Positions 34,328 through 43,230 of a stretch of 64,000 nt of DNA are shown one piece after another; the stretch's first letter is position 1, and each line of letters begins with the position of its first letter. A model generated the notes under the pieces. The model searched no databases and was not told the origin of the DNA. It saw nothing but the letters and a program-made list of their open reading frames with translations. The DNA is from Carboxylicivirga litoralis (GTDB taxonomy: Bacteria > Bacteroidota > Bacteroidia > Bacteroidales > Marinilabiliaceae): NCBI RefSeq assembly GCF_025499605.1, contig NZ_JAFMVC010000004.1, positions 1-64,000 on the forward strand, written 5' to 3'. A program made the translations under genes and the position numbers.

Positions 34328-34405
34328 CGCGCCAACAATGGCTAATAAAGCATAGCTTGCCGCAGGCGCAACACAAGCTACGCATCATACGGCAGGCCGT
34401 TGTAA
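34328..34405. repeat. attC-like recombination site C
   Basis: A compact 78-bp imperfect palindrome. CGCGCCAAC (34328-34336) is the exact reverse complement of the 5' core of cassette 3 (GTTGGCGCG, 33633). Next are TGGCTAATAAAGCATAGCTTG, a loop CCGCAGGCGCAACA, then CAAGCTACGCATCATACGGC, AGGCC and GTTGTAA. The right end TACGGCAGGCCGTTGT is identical to that of site A. Size, unpaired spacers and terminal GTT match the layout of integron attC sites. Confidence 0.65.
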
Positions 34406-34412
34406 TACCTGT

Positions 34413-34543
34413 TCGGCATCGATTGTATCTATATTGGCTATAATCTAGTCTGATACTACAAAGTAATAGAAACGAAGTCGCAGATTGCATTTAGCTGCCT
34501 ACTGCGATTCATTTAGTATCATAGGTTAACATCGAATGGCTGA
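34413..34543. repeat. Bulged long inverted repeat downstream of the cassette array
   Basis: Nested complementary blocks: TCGGCATCGAT (34413-34423) with ATCGAATGGCTGA (34531-34543), TGATACTA (34451-34458) with TAGTATCA (34514-34521), and GAAGTCGCAG (about 34474-34483) with CTGCGATTC (34502-34510). Folded, it gives a long hairpin with interior loops in the leader region of the NUDIX gene. It may be another recombination-site relative or a decayed repeat. Confidence 0.45.
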
Positions 34544-34574
34544 TAGTGCTATTCTAACTATAACCTCAATAATG

Positions 34575-34582
34575 TATCTTTG
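34575..34582 (+). promoter_or_regulatory. Candidate -7 promoter element for the NUDIX gene
   Basis: TATCTTTG exactly fits the Bacteroidota TAnnTTTG -7 box and lies 25 bp before the start codon at 34607. A clear -33 TTTG is not seen at the expected distance. Confidence 0.4.
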
Positions 34583-34606
34583 TCCCTGTTTTTAATATAG
34601 TCAAGC

Positions 34607-35323
34607 ATGCTAGCAATAACCGAAGACCGCTACCAGGGAATAACCATTGAAACAAGCGATATCAGCCTGTCAGAAGCTGCTTTTAGAAGTGAGCTGGAAC
34701 AACTTATGCTCAGCTTACACAATAAAAAGCTGTTGTGGGTGAAGGTTAATATCGAGCAATCTGCTTTTATACCTGTATTGACCAACCTGGGTTTTGAGTT
34801 TCATCATTGCGACGAAAGAAGCGTGATGCTGGTAAAGCGGTTGACTGAGAATGCCTATATACCCACCAGCCGCAACTATATTGCCGGTGTAGGGGCAGTG
34901 GTGTTGCGCAACAATAAGTTGCTGGTGATAAAAGACAAGTTTCAGCCCGGCTATAAGTTGCCCGGCGGGCATATTGATAAAGGCGAAACGCTAAAAGCGG
35001 CTTTGCAACGTGAGGTGCTCGAAGAAACAGGTGTTGAGGTAGTGCTGGAATCGATTATGAATATAGGGCATTTTAATGCCGGTCAGTTTGGCGAGTCTAA
35101 TTTGTATTTTGTCTGCACGGCCAGGGCTTTAAGCCACGAAATATTCATCAACGATGCCGATGAGATACTGGAAGCGCGTTGGATGGATGTGGATGTCTTT
35201 TTAAACCACGAAGAGGTTAATAATTATAACAAAAAGGTGGTTGAAGCTGCTATTAGTAATACTGGTTTAAAGCTTACAGAGCAGGAGGTTGAGTTGCGTA
35301 TTCCTGGCGAGGTATTTTTGTAA
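34607..35323 (+). CDS. NUDIX hydrolase with N-terminal pre-NUDIX domain
   Basis: 238 residues. Residues 1-90 form a pre-NUDIX acetyltransferase-like domain (WVKVNIEQSAFIPVLTNLGFEFHHC). The complete NUDIX box GHIDKGETLKAALQREVLEETGVEV follows LPG and fits GX5EX7REUXEEXGU, with the metal-binding glutamates present. The layout resembles NUDT6-type and related nucleoside-diphosphate-X hydrolases, probably cytosolic and magnesium-dependent. The substrate cannot be predicted. It is a single-gene unit separated from the convergent guaC gene by a shared terminator. Confidence 0.9.
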   Translation: MLAITEDRYQGITIETSDISLSEAAFRSELEQLMLSLHNKKLLWVKVNIEQSAFIPVLTNLGFEFHHCDERSVMLVKRLTENAYIPTSRNYIAGVGAVVLRNNKLLVIKDKFQPGYKLPGGHIDKGETLKAALQREVLEETGVEVVLESIMNIGHFNAGQFGESNLYFVCTARALSHEIFINDADEILEARWMDVDVFLNHEEVNNYNKKVVEAAISNTGLKLTEQEVELRIPGEVFL

Positions 35324-35379
35324 GAGAAGTTTATTTTCCGCAGATGACGCTGATTTACGCTAATAATTGATATAACAAC

Positions 35380-35403
35380 AAAGCCGCTAACAGTAGCGGC
35401 TTT
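35380..35403. terminator. Bidirectional terminator between NUDIX gene and guaC
   Basis: AAAGCCGCTA, four bases, TAGCGGCTTT: a perfect 10-bp stem with A and T tails on either side, placed between convergent genes. The preceding 'CCGCAGATGACGCTGATTTACGC' type sequence (about 35339-35360) is a common Bacteroidota intergenic repeat word. Confidence 0.8.
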
Positions 35404-35426
35404 ATCTATCAATTTATTCAATCGGA

Positions 35427-36467
35427 TTATTTCGTATAAACGCGATTTTCCTGTTCTGCAACGCGGATAAACGTGGTACGCTTGGTCAACTCTTTTAGCT
35501 GTGACGCACCCACATAGGTACAGGTACTGCGCACACCACCAAGAATATCCTGCACGGTTACTTCGACCGGGCCGCGGTATTCCACTTCCACAGTTTTGCC
35601 TTCGCTGGCACGATACTCGGCCACACCACCGGCGTGCTTGTCCATGGCCATAGCAGAGCTCATGCCATAGAATTGCTTGTATTTCTTGCCATCTTTCTCT
35701 ATGGTTTGACCACCGCTTTCATCATGCCCGGCTAACATACCGCCCAACATTACAAAATCGGCACCAGCACCAAAAGCCTTAGCCACATCACCCGGAACAG
35801 CACAACCACCATCACTGATAATCTGACCACCTAAACCATGGGCTGCATCAGCACACTCCACAATAGCCGATAACTGAGGATAACCCACACCCGTTTTAAC
35901 ACGTGTGGTACACACCGACCCAGGTCCGATACCTACCTTAATAATATCGGCACCGGCCAAAAGAAGTTCTTCCACCATTTCGCCGGTCACCACATTACCT
36001 GCCATTATTACTTTATCGGGGAATAACTGACGGGCTTTTTTTACAAAAGCAACAAAATGCTCTGAATAGCCATTGGCCACATCAATACAAATAAACTTAA
36101 GGTGTTCATTGTCCTTAAAAATGGCTTGTACCTTTTCAAGGTCGTTGGCACCTGTTCCTGTGCTGACAGCAATATAATTCTCAATACCTTTTGGTGCAGA
36201 TTTTAGAAAGTTGTTCCACTCATCCACCGTGTAGTGTTTGTGCATGGCAGTAAACATTTCTTTTTCGGCTAGTTTGATAGCCATCTCAAAAGTCCCAACT
36301 GTGTCCATGTTGGCCGCCATAATAGGTACACCTGTCCATTCGATGCTGGTATGCATAAATTTAAAGGTGCGTTGCAAGTTAACTTGCGAGCGGCTTTTAA
36401 GCGTCGAACGCTTAGGTCTGAACATGACGTCTTTGAATCCCAACTTAATGTCGTATTCTATTCTCAT
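35427..36467 (-). CDS. guaC: GMP reductase
   Basis: 346 residues. [27 protein letters not shown] is almost the textbook GuaC start. The catalytic loop [20 protein letters not shown] holds Cys186. There is no CBS pair, which separates it from IMP dehydrogenase. It reduces GMP to IMP with NADPH, balancing purine pools. The gene is monocistronic; a heptamer repeat lies about 115 bp upstream of its start. Confidence 0.96.
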   Translation of the reverse strand: MRIEYDIKLGFKDVMFRPKRSTLKSRSQVNLQRTFKFMHTSIEWTGVPIMAANMDTVGTFEMAIKLAEKEMFTAMHKHYTVDEWNNFLKSAPKGIENYIAVSTGTGANDLEKVQAIFKDNEHLKFICIDVANGYSEHFVAFVKKARQLFPDKVIMAGNVVTGEMVEELLLAGADIIKVGIGPGSVCTTRVKTGVGYPQLSAIVECADAAHGLGGQIISDGGCAVPGDVAKAFGAGADFVMLGGMLAGHDESGGQTIEKDGKKYKQFYGMSSAMAMDKHAGGVAEYRASEGKTVEVEYRGPVEVTVQDILGGVRSTCTYVGASQLKELTKRTTFIRVAEQENRVYTK

Positions 36468-36582
36468 CTCAATTCCGTTTTTTGATTACAGACAAAGATA
36501 GGCGAATCAAATTAAAAATTGCAACTATTTAATTCAATTGTTCGATGGAAGGTGGCGGGAGGGAAAAAGGATGGGAGAGGAG

Positions 36583-36633
36583 AGTTTAGGTTTCGGGTTC
36601 TGGGTTTCGAGTTTCGAGTTTGGGGTTTGGGGT
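36583..36633. repeat. Second telomere-like heptamer tract
   Basis: Seven to eight in-register 7-base units of the type TTTnGnG (TTTCGGG, TTCTGGG, TTTCGAG, TTTCGAG, TTTGGGG, TTTGGGG), related to the tract at 30550-30630. It lies in the gap 36468-36782 upstream of the minus-strand guaC gene. The rest of that gap (36634-36782) is AT-rich with short CAATTAATC-like words and shows no gene. Confidence 0.75.
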
Positions 36634-36782
36634 TGGAGTCGCTTATTCCTTAGTTCAAGGAATCAACAATTTATCAATTAGCCAATTCATCACGCCTTCA
36701 GTTAATTAATTGTTCAATGAACACTTCATTTTTTCAGTAGATTAACAAATCAATGAATAATCAAATTAACCTTTTAGACTAA

Positions 36783-36983
36783 TTACTCTTCAATATCTTT
36801 CAATATTTTCTCTACTTCTTCTTCTGTTTTGTGCAGTTTGTCCTTGCATGTTTTAATTAATGCACTTACACGTTTTACCTTAGCCGACAAATCATCAACA
36901 TCTAATTCTTCGTTCTCAATTTGCTGTAATATCTCTTCAATTTCACTAACGGCATCGTTATAAGTAAGCTTCTTTTTTGTCAT
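36783..36983 (-). CDS. xseB: Exodeoxyribonuclease VII small subunit
   Basis: 66 residues, the normal XseB size. The two-helix coiled-coil pattern LTYNDAVSEIEEILQQIENEELDVDDLSAKVKRVSALIKTCKDKL is characteristic. It forms exonuclease VII with XseA, degrading single-stranded DNA from both ends. Here it lies 11 bp after a histidine kinase gene that separates it from xseA at 39288-40673 on the same strand; the three are probably co-transcribed. Confidence 0.93.
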   Translation of the reverse strand: MTKKKLTYNDAVSEIEEILQQIENEELDVDDLSAKVKRVSALIKTCKDKLHKTEEEVEKILKDIEE

Positions 36984-36994
36984 GCTATAGGATT

Positions 36995-39229
36995 CTAATT
37001 GTTGTGCAGCAAAGGTAATGTAAAATAAAATGTACTGCCTTTTTCCAGTTCACTTTCTGCCCAAATAGTCCCTTTATTGATTTCAACAAACTCTTTACAC
37101 AAAACCAGTCCCAGGCCGGTGCCTTTTTCGTTTAAGGTGCCTTTGGTGCTAAAAGTGGTGTCAACAGTAAATAGCTTCTCCAAATTTTCCTGTCGGATAC
37201 CAACACCCGAGTCGGCAACTGACACTTCAATCATATCGTTTTTAATGCCTGCTGTCACATAAATAACGCTGCCAATACGCGAGAATTTAATAGCATTGCT
37301 AATTAGGTTTCGCAGTGTTGTGTTGTACAGGTTTTCATCGGCCCAGGCAATCAGGTTGCGCTCTATTTTGGGACTGATAACAATGTCTTTTTCCTCAGCA
37401 TTGAGGCGTAGTAATGATACGATATTGTGCGTCTGTATCGAGATGTCGAGTTGGCTTGGTTTGTATTCTGTCGTTCCAATTTGTGTGCGCGACCATTGCA
37501 GTAGGTTTTCAACCAGGCCGAGCAGTCGCTTTGTTGAGTTATGGATGATTTGTGAGTATTCTACCACAGCACTGGTGTTTTTACTCTCCGCATTCAGCGC
37601 TAACATTTCGGCGAAACCCATCAGTGAGCTAAACGGACTTTTGAGGTCATGTGCAATAATAGAGAAGAACTTATCTTTAGTAGCATTTAATTGTTTTAAT
37701 TCTTCATTTTTCTCTTTCAGCAAATGTTCGGCCTTTTTTCTTGCCCGAAAAGACACAAACAATACAATTAGAATAACCAACAGCATGCCGGCAATAATCA
37801 GGTATACTGTGCGGGTGTTACGCGCCAATTGCAGGCTTTCCGTTTTATCAATATTATCCTGTTCAAGTATTGATATCTGTTCTTCTTTCTGTAATAACTT
37901 ATACACAGCTTCCATTCTGGCACTGCTCAGCATGGCTTGTTCATCCGTGATGGCGTCTTTTAGTTCGGCATACTCCGACTTATAACTTAAGGCTTTTTCA
38001 TAATCACCTTGTTTACTATACCATTCTGACAGGCTGTTGCAAGCTTGTGCTTGTAATGATTTTTCTTCAAGCGTATTGGCTAATTGACAGGCTTTTTCCA
38101 AATAGCTCTTCGATTGATCGTAATGCCTGTTGATTAGCAGCGTTTGCCCCAAGTGCAGATATGTTTCAGCTTTTAATGAAGGGTCGTCAAACGTAAGCAT
38201 CAGTTTTAATGCTTTCTCGTAATACGATATAGCTTTACTGTACTGTTGGCCGTTTTGGTGTGCACGACCAATGTTAACATATGAAATGGTTATACTTGCA
38301 CTATCACCCTCTTGTTTTGAAATAGCTAATGATGTCTGGTAGTTTTCCAGTGCCTGAAGTGTATTACCTAGCTGGAGGTAAACTTCACCCATGTTGTTGT
38401 AGCAGCCGCTGATGCCATCTTTGTCATCTAAGTCAATATATAACTGCAGGGCTTCTTTAAAGTTATGAAGCGCCGTTTCGTTCTGTTTAAGTTCTGAATT
38501 GAGGTTTCCAATATTATTAAGCAGGGCGGCCCGGCTTTTTTTATCATTATCAAGCTGAGCTATTTCAAGAGCGCTCTCAAAGCATGCTAAGGCTTCGTTG
38601 TATTGGGACAATGTATTAAGTACAACACCTTTGTTTGTCAGCCCTTTCCGAATTAGTGTTGAGTTGTCCATTCTCTCACCAATGCTCAGTACTTTATCAA
38701 AATTATCGAGTGCTAATGGGTAATTGCGCTGATACCAATGCATGGCGCCAATGCTATTGTATGTATTACCTGTTTTTTCCAGATTTTTACTTTGAGCATA
38801 TAGCTTTAGTGCTGCGTTAAAGTGCACAATGGCTTGTTCATAATGATTATTGGCACTTTCAATCCATCCAAGGTAACCTTCAATGTCAGCAATCAAATTT
38901 ATGTCGTTGATTTTGCTTTTCAGTTTTAATGCTTCGCCAAAGTATTTTTTAGAGACTCCATATTGCTTATGATTATACAGAGTAAGCGCCACTTTTTGAT
39001 ATATGTCAAATTGGGTGTTTGCTTCGAGTGAGTTGTCGATTGTGGCAATGGCTTGTTCGCAATAGTCAATTACCTCTTCAACCGAATTGGTGTTTTCGGC
39101 ATACGAAATCAATTGATAAGCTTTGTGTTCTGAAGCTTCTTGTCCGTTAATTGTAAGACAAAAAAACAGCAGTGCGATAAGGCACCCCGTTGAAACAGAT
39201 TTTCTTTCCTGATTGAGTTTGGTTGTCAT
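36995..39229 (-). CDS. TPR-domain sensor histidine kinase
   Basis: 744 residues. A signal-like hydrophobic N-terminus (CLIALLFFCLTINGQ) is followed by about nine tetratricopeptide repeats in residues 35-440 (for example ALDNFDKVLSIGERM, ALENYQTSLAISKQ). A coiled coil comes next, then a membrane helix (about 474-494) and a second coiled coil. The HisKA domain is FFSIIAHDLKSPFSSLMGF with phospho-acceptor His527. The HATPase boxes are LRNLISNAIKF, VADSGVGI and GTGLGLVLCKEF. The TPR part is probably periplasmic and senses a protein partner or envelope state. Its place between xseA (58 bp) and xseB (11 bp) is unusual. No response regulator is adjacent. Confidence 0.92.
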   Translation of the reverse strand: MTTKLNQERKSVSTGCLIALLFFCLTINGQEASEHKAYQLISYAENTNSVEEVIDYCEQAIATIDNSLEANTQFDIYQKVALTLYNHKQYGVSKKYFGEALKLKSKINDINLIADIEGYLGWIESANNHYEQAIVHFNAALKLYAQSKNLEKTGNTYNSIGAMHWYQRNYPLALDNFDKVLSIGERMDNSTLIRKGLTNKGVVLNTLSQYNEALACFESALEIAQLDNDKKSRAALLNNIGNLNSELKQNETALHNFKEALQLYIDLDDKDGISGCYNNMGEVYLQLGNTLQALENYQTSLAISKQEGDSASITISYVNIGRAHQNGQQYSKAISYYEKALKLMLTFDDPSLKAETYLHLGQTLLINRHYDQSKSYLEKACQLANTLEEKSLQAQACNSLSEWYSKQGDYEKALSYKSEYAELKDAITDEQAMLSSARMEAVYKLLQKEEQISILEQDNIDKTESLQLARNTRTVYLIIAGMLLVILIVLFVSFRARKKAEHLLKEKNEELKQLNATKDKFFSIIAHDLKSPFSSLMGFAEMLALNAESKNTSAVVEYSQIIHNSTKRLLGLVENLLQWSRTQIGTTEYKPSQLDISIQTHNIVSLLRLNAEEKDIVISPKIERNLIAWADENLYNTTLRNLISNAIKFSRIGSVIYVTAGIKNDMIEVSVADSGVGIRQENLEKLFTVDTTFSTKGTLNEKGTGLGLVLCKEFVEINKGTIWAESELEKGSTFYFTLPLLHNN

Positions 39230-39287
39230 CGAAATGTGCTAGGCTTATTAAACAGAGCACAAAATATAAAAAGAGAGGCACATACCG

Positions 39288-40673
39288 TTAACTTTTGGCC
39301 GTTATTTTTTCAATACTACTAATAATTTCGCCATCTTTTGTTTGTGTCAATATTTCATCGCCTAAGCTGATGACTTGCAGATTTTTTATAGTCTTGAAAT
39401 CTTTGTATGTGATTGAATACCCTTTGTTTAGGATATTAGCTGGATCGCTTAATTCTATGGTGCGTTGCGACAAGGCCAGCTTTTGCTTGTGGTTTTTAAC
39501 AAATGCCGAGGTTTCAAGTTTTAAGCGCGTAACTGCAAACTGCTGTTTTTGAAAACCGGCACGCAGTTGCTTTTTAATAAGATAGTGAGCCGACTCTTTC
39601 ACGTGCGCAAAGTAACTTTGTTGCTTTTGAAAATAGTTTTTAACAGTGAAGTCTAGCCTGTGAGCAGCATCTATCTGGTATTGTTTCTTTTGTGACAGAG
39701 CCGTTTTAATTGCCGGTTGAAACTTTAAAGCAGCTATCTCAAAACGGTGCTTTTCATCGTTAATCATTTGTTGGGTGGAGGCAACAAATTGTTCTTTTAA
39801 ATCCATCAAATAAGCATCAAAATTATGAATCCGCTCAATGATAAATTCGGCCACAGCAGTGGGTGTTTTAAGCCGTGTGTGTGCCACCATGTCAGCAACT
39901 GATTCATCTCTTTCGTGACCGATGCCGGTAAGTACAGGTAAAGGAAACTGAGCGATGTTAAGGGCTAGTTCATAATTGTCGAAACACATTAAGTCAGCTG
40001 TTGACCCGCCACCACGGATTATAACAACGGCATCAAATAAGGCTTCGTGTTCATAAATGCGATCCAGAGCATTGATAATGGAGCTTTCAGCTTCATCGCC
40101 CTGCATAATAGCCGGAAATAATTTGTGATACACTTTGTAGTTGCCGGCGTTATTTTTCAGTTGATTAACAAAGTCTTCGTAACCGGCTGCGGTAGGTGAG
40201 GATATAACGGCAAGGGTTTGCGGAACTTCGGCCAGGTAAGTTTCTTTGTTCATCTCCATCACACCATCTTCTTCCAACTGCCTGATGACTTCCAGTTTGC
40301 GACGTGCTATATCGCCTAAGGTAAAAGTTGGATCAATGTCTTTTACATTTAAGCTGAAACCATATACTTCCTGAAATTCAATGCTAACCTTAAGCAGTAC
40401 CTTAAGTCCGGCAGACAAAGTTTGTTTGGTGGTGGTTTCAAAATAAGGTTTTAACATCCGATAGGTAAACGCCCAGATGGTAGCGCGAGCTTTAGCCTTA
40501 ACCTGGTCGGATGACACATCTTTTTCGATTAGCTCCAGATAGCAGTGACCACTTCTGACAGTTCTAATCTCGCTAATTTCGGCTACAACCCAATAAGTTG
40601 AAGGAAAGGCATCTTTTATCTGTTCTTTAATATTCTGATTAAGTTCAGAAAGGCTTAGATGTTCTTGCGACAT
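39288..40673 (-). CDS. xseA: Exodeoxyribonuclease VII large subunit
   Basis: 461 residues. N-terminal OB-fold (LSLSELNQNIKEQIKDAFPSTYWVVAEISE), the nuclease core AVISSPTAAGYEDFVNQL, VIIRGGGSTADLMCFDN and TGIGHERDESVADMVAHTRLKTPTAVAEFII, then a long C-terminal coiled coil and the terminal LNKGYSITYKDFKTI. All are standard XseA features. It acts with XseB on single-stranded DNA in repair and recombination. It follows the protease gene at 40678 by 4 bp on the same strand. Confidence 0.96.
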   Translation of the reverse strand: MSQEHLSLSELNQNIKEQIKDAFPSTYWVVAEISEIRTVRSGHCYLELIEKDVSSDQVKAKARATIWAFTYRMLKPYFETTTKQTLSAGLKVLLKVSIEFQEVYGFSLNVKDIDPTFTLGDIARRKLEVIRQLEEDGVMEMNKETYLAEVPQTLAVISSPTAAGYEDFVNQLKNNAGNYKVYHKLFPAIMQGDEAESSIINALDRIYEHEALFDAVVIIRGGGSTADLMCFDNYELALNIAQFPLPVLTGIGHERDESVADMVAHTRLKTPTAVAEFIIERIHNFDAYLMDLKEQFVASTQQMINDEKHRFEIAALKFQPAIKTALSQKKQYQIDAAHRLDFTVKNYFQKQQSYFAHVKESAHYLIKKQLRAGFQKQQFAVTRLKLETSAFVKNHKQKLALSQRTIELSDPANILNKGYSITYKDFKTIKNLQVISLGDEILTQTKDGEIISSIEKITAKS

Positions 40674-40677
40674 AGAA

Positions 40678-42282
40678 TTAGCGGCTTTTTATCACTTTAA
40701 CATGCTGTCTGAAGTGTTTGTTTTCGATTGAAACGATGTATATGCCATTAGGCAGGTGAGCCACTTCATTTATCACGATGCGTTTTTCGTTGATGTATTG
40801 CTTTTTAAATCGAAGTCGTCCGGTTAAATCAATAAGCGAGACCGTTACATTTTTATAGGCCTGATTACTTAATATCAACTGCTGTTTAAATGGATTGGGA
40901 GCAATGCTCCATTGTTGTTCATCCCTTGTTAGTTCTGGAACATCAACATGATAAGCCAGGTTAAAGTCAGGAATGCCATAACCTAATTCATTATCCGGGT
41001 TGTCACTCTGATGAGCACTGTCAATAATCAATTGGCGTATTTCGCTTGCTGATTTTTCCGGCAAGGCTTGCCACAAACAAGCCGCCAACCCGGTAATGAC
41101 AGGAGCAGAGAATGAAGTGCCGTTTCCGGTACTAATACTACCTGATGTATTTTGAACGGCCACTGAAACGCCCATGGCCGTCACTTCTGGTTTGATGGGG
41201 CCGTTTTCAAGGCCAAAGGATGAAAAACCAGCTTTCACGCTATCGGAAGTCATGGCTCCAATGGCAAGGCACTCTTTGGCATCGGCAGGCACACCAATAT
41301 AACGCCAGCTATCGTTGCCTTCGTTGCCGGCACTGGTTATCACGATCATGCCTTTTGACGAAGCAATATCGGATGCTCTTGATGCACGACTGGAGGCATT
41401 CAAATCATCGTATGTATAACTCATTGCAGGCGAATCGAATTCATAGTAACCCAATGAGGTGTTGATAATATCCACCCCGGCACTGTCAGCGAATTCTGCT
41501 GCGCAAACCCAGTAATCGGGTTCTATTGGATATTCCGAATCGGCATCTTCACTGCGCAAAAGCCAGAACGAAGCATCTGGGGCAGTGCCGATGAATTGCT
41601 GGCTCATCTTTCCTCCAATAATGGAGAGCACATTCATGCCATGTCGGTGTTCTGCAAATATATTGGAGTGCGGGTCAACAAAATCTTTGGTGCCAAGTAT
41701 CTGGTTATTATCCCAGAGGTGTTGAAAAAGCGGGAGTTCATCTGCTTTGTAAAAGCCAGCATCGATCACTGCTATGATCATTCCTTCGCCGGTGAAACTA
41801 TTCTGATGCAATTTGTGCCCGTTGACAGTGCTGATTTGATTCCAGGCCTGTCCATAATCACTTTCGCCCTGGCTTTTTAATGAAGGCGCGATTGCTTCAA
41901 ACTTTTCGAAAGTTTTGGCGCTTGTTACTTGTTTTGTTTTTTCAACTGAAGCAATAAATGATACCCTGGCTAAGGTGTCCATCAGTTCAGTATGAGCCGA
42001 GAAAACAATAGCGCCATTGAGCCATTTACTGGTATGCCTGACATCAATGCCAGCATTTTTTAGGCTATCAACATAAGATGCATTAACCGGGAAATCCTCT
42101 TCGCTTATGGCGATGTTTTGCTTTTGCCGGCGCTCAATAGCACGCTGCGATAAAAAGGCTTGGGGTTGTTCAACGGAGTTGGGGGAATCCTTTTTATCGG
42201 TGAAAGAAACCCAATAGCCATTCTGGGCTTTAGATATAGTAAAGCTTATAAGAAGAAGAGATATGGCTATCAGTTGTTTCAT
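40678..42282 (-). CDS. Secreted subtilisin-like (S8) serine protease with T9SS sorting domain
   Basis: 534 residues. Signal peptide (LIAISLLLISFTISKAQ), inhibitor-like propeptide (about 21-130), then an S8 domain. The triad is Asp174 (IIAVIDAGF), His214 (HRHGMNVLS) and Ser390 (GNGTSFSAPVITG), with the oxyanion Asn320 in SAGNEG. Residues about 455-534 form a type A C-terminal sorting domain (WSIAPNPFKQQLIL, LPNGIYIVSIENKHFRQHVKVIK) that directs type IX secretion. The protein is therefore probably exported across the outer membrane and attached or released. Its start codon shares a base with the stop of the MORN-like gene upstream. Confidence 0.92.
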   Translation of the reverse strand: MKQLIAISLLLISFTISKAQNGYWVSFTDKKDSPNSVEQPQAFLSQRAIERRQKQNIAISEEDFPVNASYVDSLKNAGIDVRHTSKWLNGAIVFSAHTELMDTLARVSFIASVEKTKQVTSAKTFEKFEAIAPSLKSQGESDYGQAWNQISTVNGHKLHQNSFTGEGMIIAVIDAGFYKADELPLFQHLWDNNQILGTKDFVDPHSNIFAEHRHGMNVLSIIGGKMSQQFIGTAPDASFWLLRSEDADSEYPIEPDYWVCAAEFADSAGVDIINTSLGYYEFDSPAMSYTYDDLNASSRASRASDIASSKGMIVITSAGNEGNDSWRYIGVPADAKECLAIGAMTSDSVKAGFSSFGLENGPIKPEVTAMGVSVAVQNTSGSISTGNGTSFSAPVITGLAACLWQALPEKSASEIRQLIIDSAHQSDNPDNELGYGIPDFNLAYHVDVPELTRDEQQWSIAPNPFKQQLILSNQAYKNVTVSLIDLTGRLRFKKQYINEKRIVINEVAHLPNGIYIVSIENKHFRQHVKVIKSR

Positions 42283-43136
42283 TAATATCCTCTCATGTAC
42301 ATATCAGGATTGTTTCGCATCTTTTCCGGATCTTTCAATGAGTCTTTTCTTTGCTCGAAATCTGCCCGTTCTTTTTCTCTTCTTTCATCCAATACTTCCG
42401 GATTAAGCAAGGTGCCGTTTTTGTATTTTAAAACATAATTGACTTTGCCATCGGCATGATAAAAGGTCCACTTACCATCTTCCTTATCGTTATTGTAATT
42501 GGCTTCAATCTCTAACTGACCATTTTTGAAATAATACAAATATTTGCCCTGTAGTTTGTTATCAATATAACTGGCTTGCAGTAAAGGAGCTCCGTTGTCA
42601 AAAAACTTCAACCACTCGCCATGTTTTTTGCCATTTTGCCAGTTTAGCACTTCAGCAACAGCACCATTGGTATAGAAAACTTTGTATTCACCATGAGGCT
42701 GTCCATCCATAAATTGCTCGGTAGCCAGTATCTGCTCTTTGGTATTGTAATACGTCCATGTGTCAATTTTTGATTGGCCCTTGTATTTCCCCTGAGATGA
42801 AAGTTGACCATCTTCGTTAAATAACTTCGCATCACCATACACACCATTTTCATCATATACTATTTCCAGGCTCATTTTACCATTAGGGTAGTAACGTGTG
42901 TATTTTCCAACGGGCTTATTATTCTTAAAAGTTGCCTTATACAATGGCGAACCATCGGTGTAACGTTTTTCCCAGGGGCCTTGCTTTAAGCCATTGGCAT
43001 CTGTTTGATTATAATTGGCCGGAATAGGAGCCACTTTACTTTTTTTAGATGGTACGCGGTTGCCAAATACATCGGTTTGAGCTGATGCATTTAGGCTTAC
43101 AATGGCAATGATGGTTGAAAGAATAAATAACTTCAT
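42282..43136 (-). CDS. Secreted MORN_2-repeat protein
   Basis: 284 residues. Signal peptide (LFILSTIIAIVSLNASA) followed by repeated MORN-variant units: GPWEKRYTDGSPLYKATFKN, GKYTRYYPNGKMSLEI, GEYKVFYTNGAVAEV, GEWLKFFDNGAPLLQASY, GKYLYYFKNGQLEIEANY, GKWTFYHADGKVNYV. The tail is charged and Arg-rich. Such YwqK-like repeat proteins are common in Bacteroidota [10 protein letters not shown]; despite the 'antitoxin' label of relatives, no toxin gene is here. It is coupled (TAATG junction) to the T9SS protease gene. The function is unknown, perhaps envelope scaffolding. Confidence 0.8.
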   Translation of the reverse strand: MKLFILSTIIAIVSLNASAQTDVFGNRVPSKKSKVAPIPANYNQTDANGLKQGPWEKRYTDGSPLYKATFKNNKPVGKYTRYYPNGKMSLEIVYDENGVYGDAKLFNEDGQLSSQGKYKGQSKIDTWTYYNTKEQILATEQFMDGQPHGEYKVFYTNGAVAEVLNWQNGKKHGEWLKFFDNGAPLLQASYIDNKLQGKYLYYFKNGQLEIEANYNNDKEDGKWTFYHADGKVNYVLKYKNGTLLNPEVLDERREKERADFEQRKDSLKDPEKMRNNPDMYMRGY

Positions 43137-43230
43137 CTTTATGTACGCTTTTAACAGGTGTTTTCTGACACAAATAGTGTGCCTGTTGTGTGTTACTTTT
43201 ATTTACCTAACAGGTTTCAAAAATATAAAA

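Noticed and set aside
32016-34405. CRISPR array or REP-type repeats for the inverted repeats
   Set aside because: Spacing is gene-sized, the units differ in length, and the core pairing links the two ends of each gene unit, which neither class explains.
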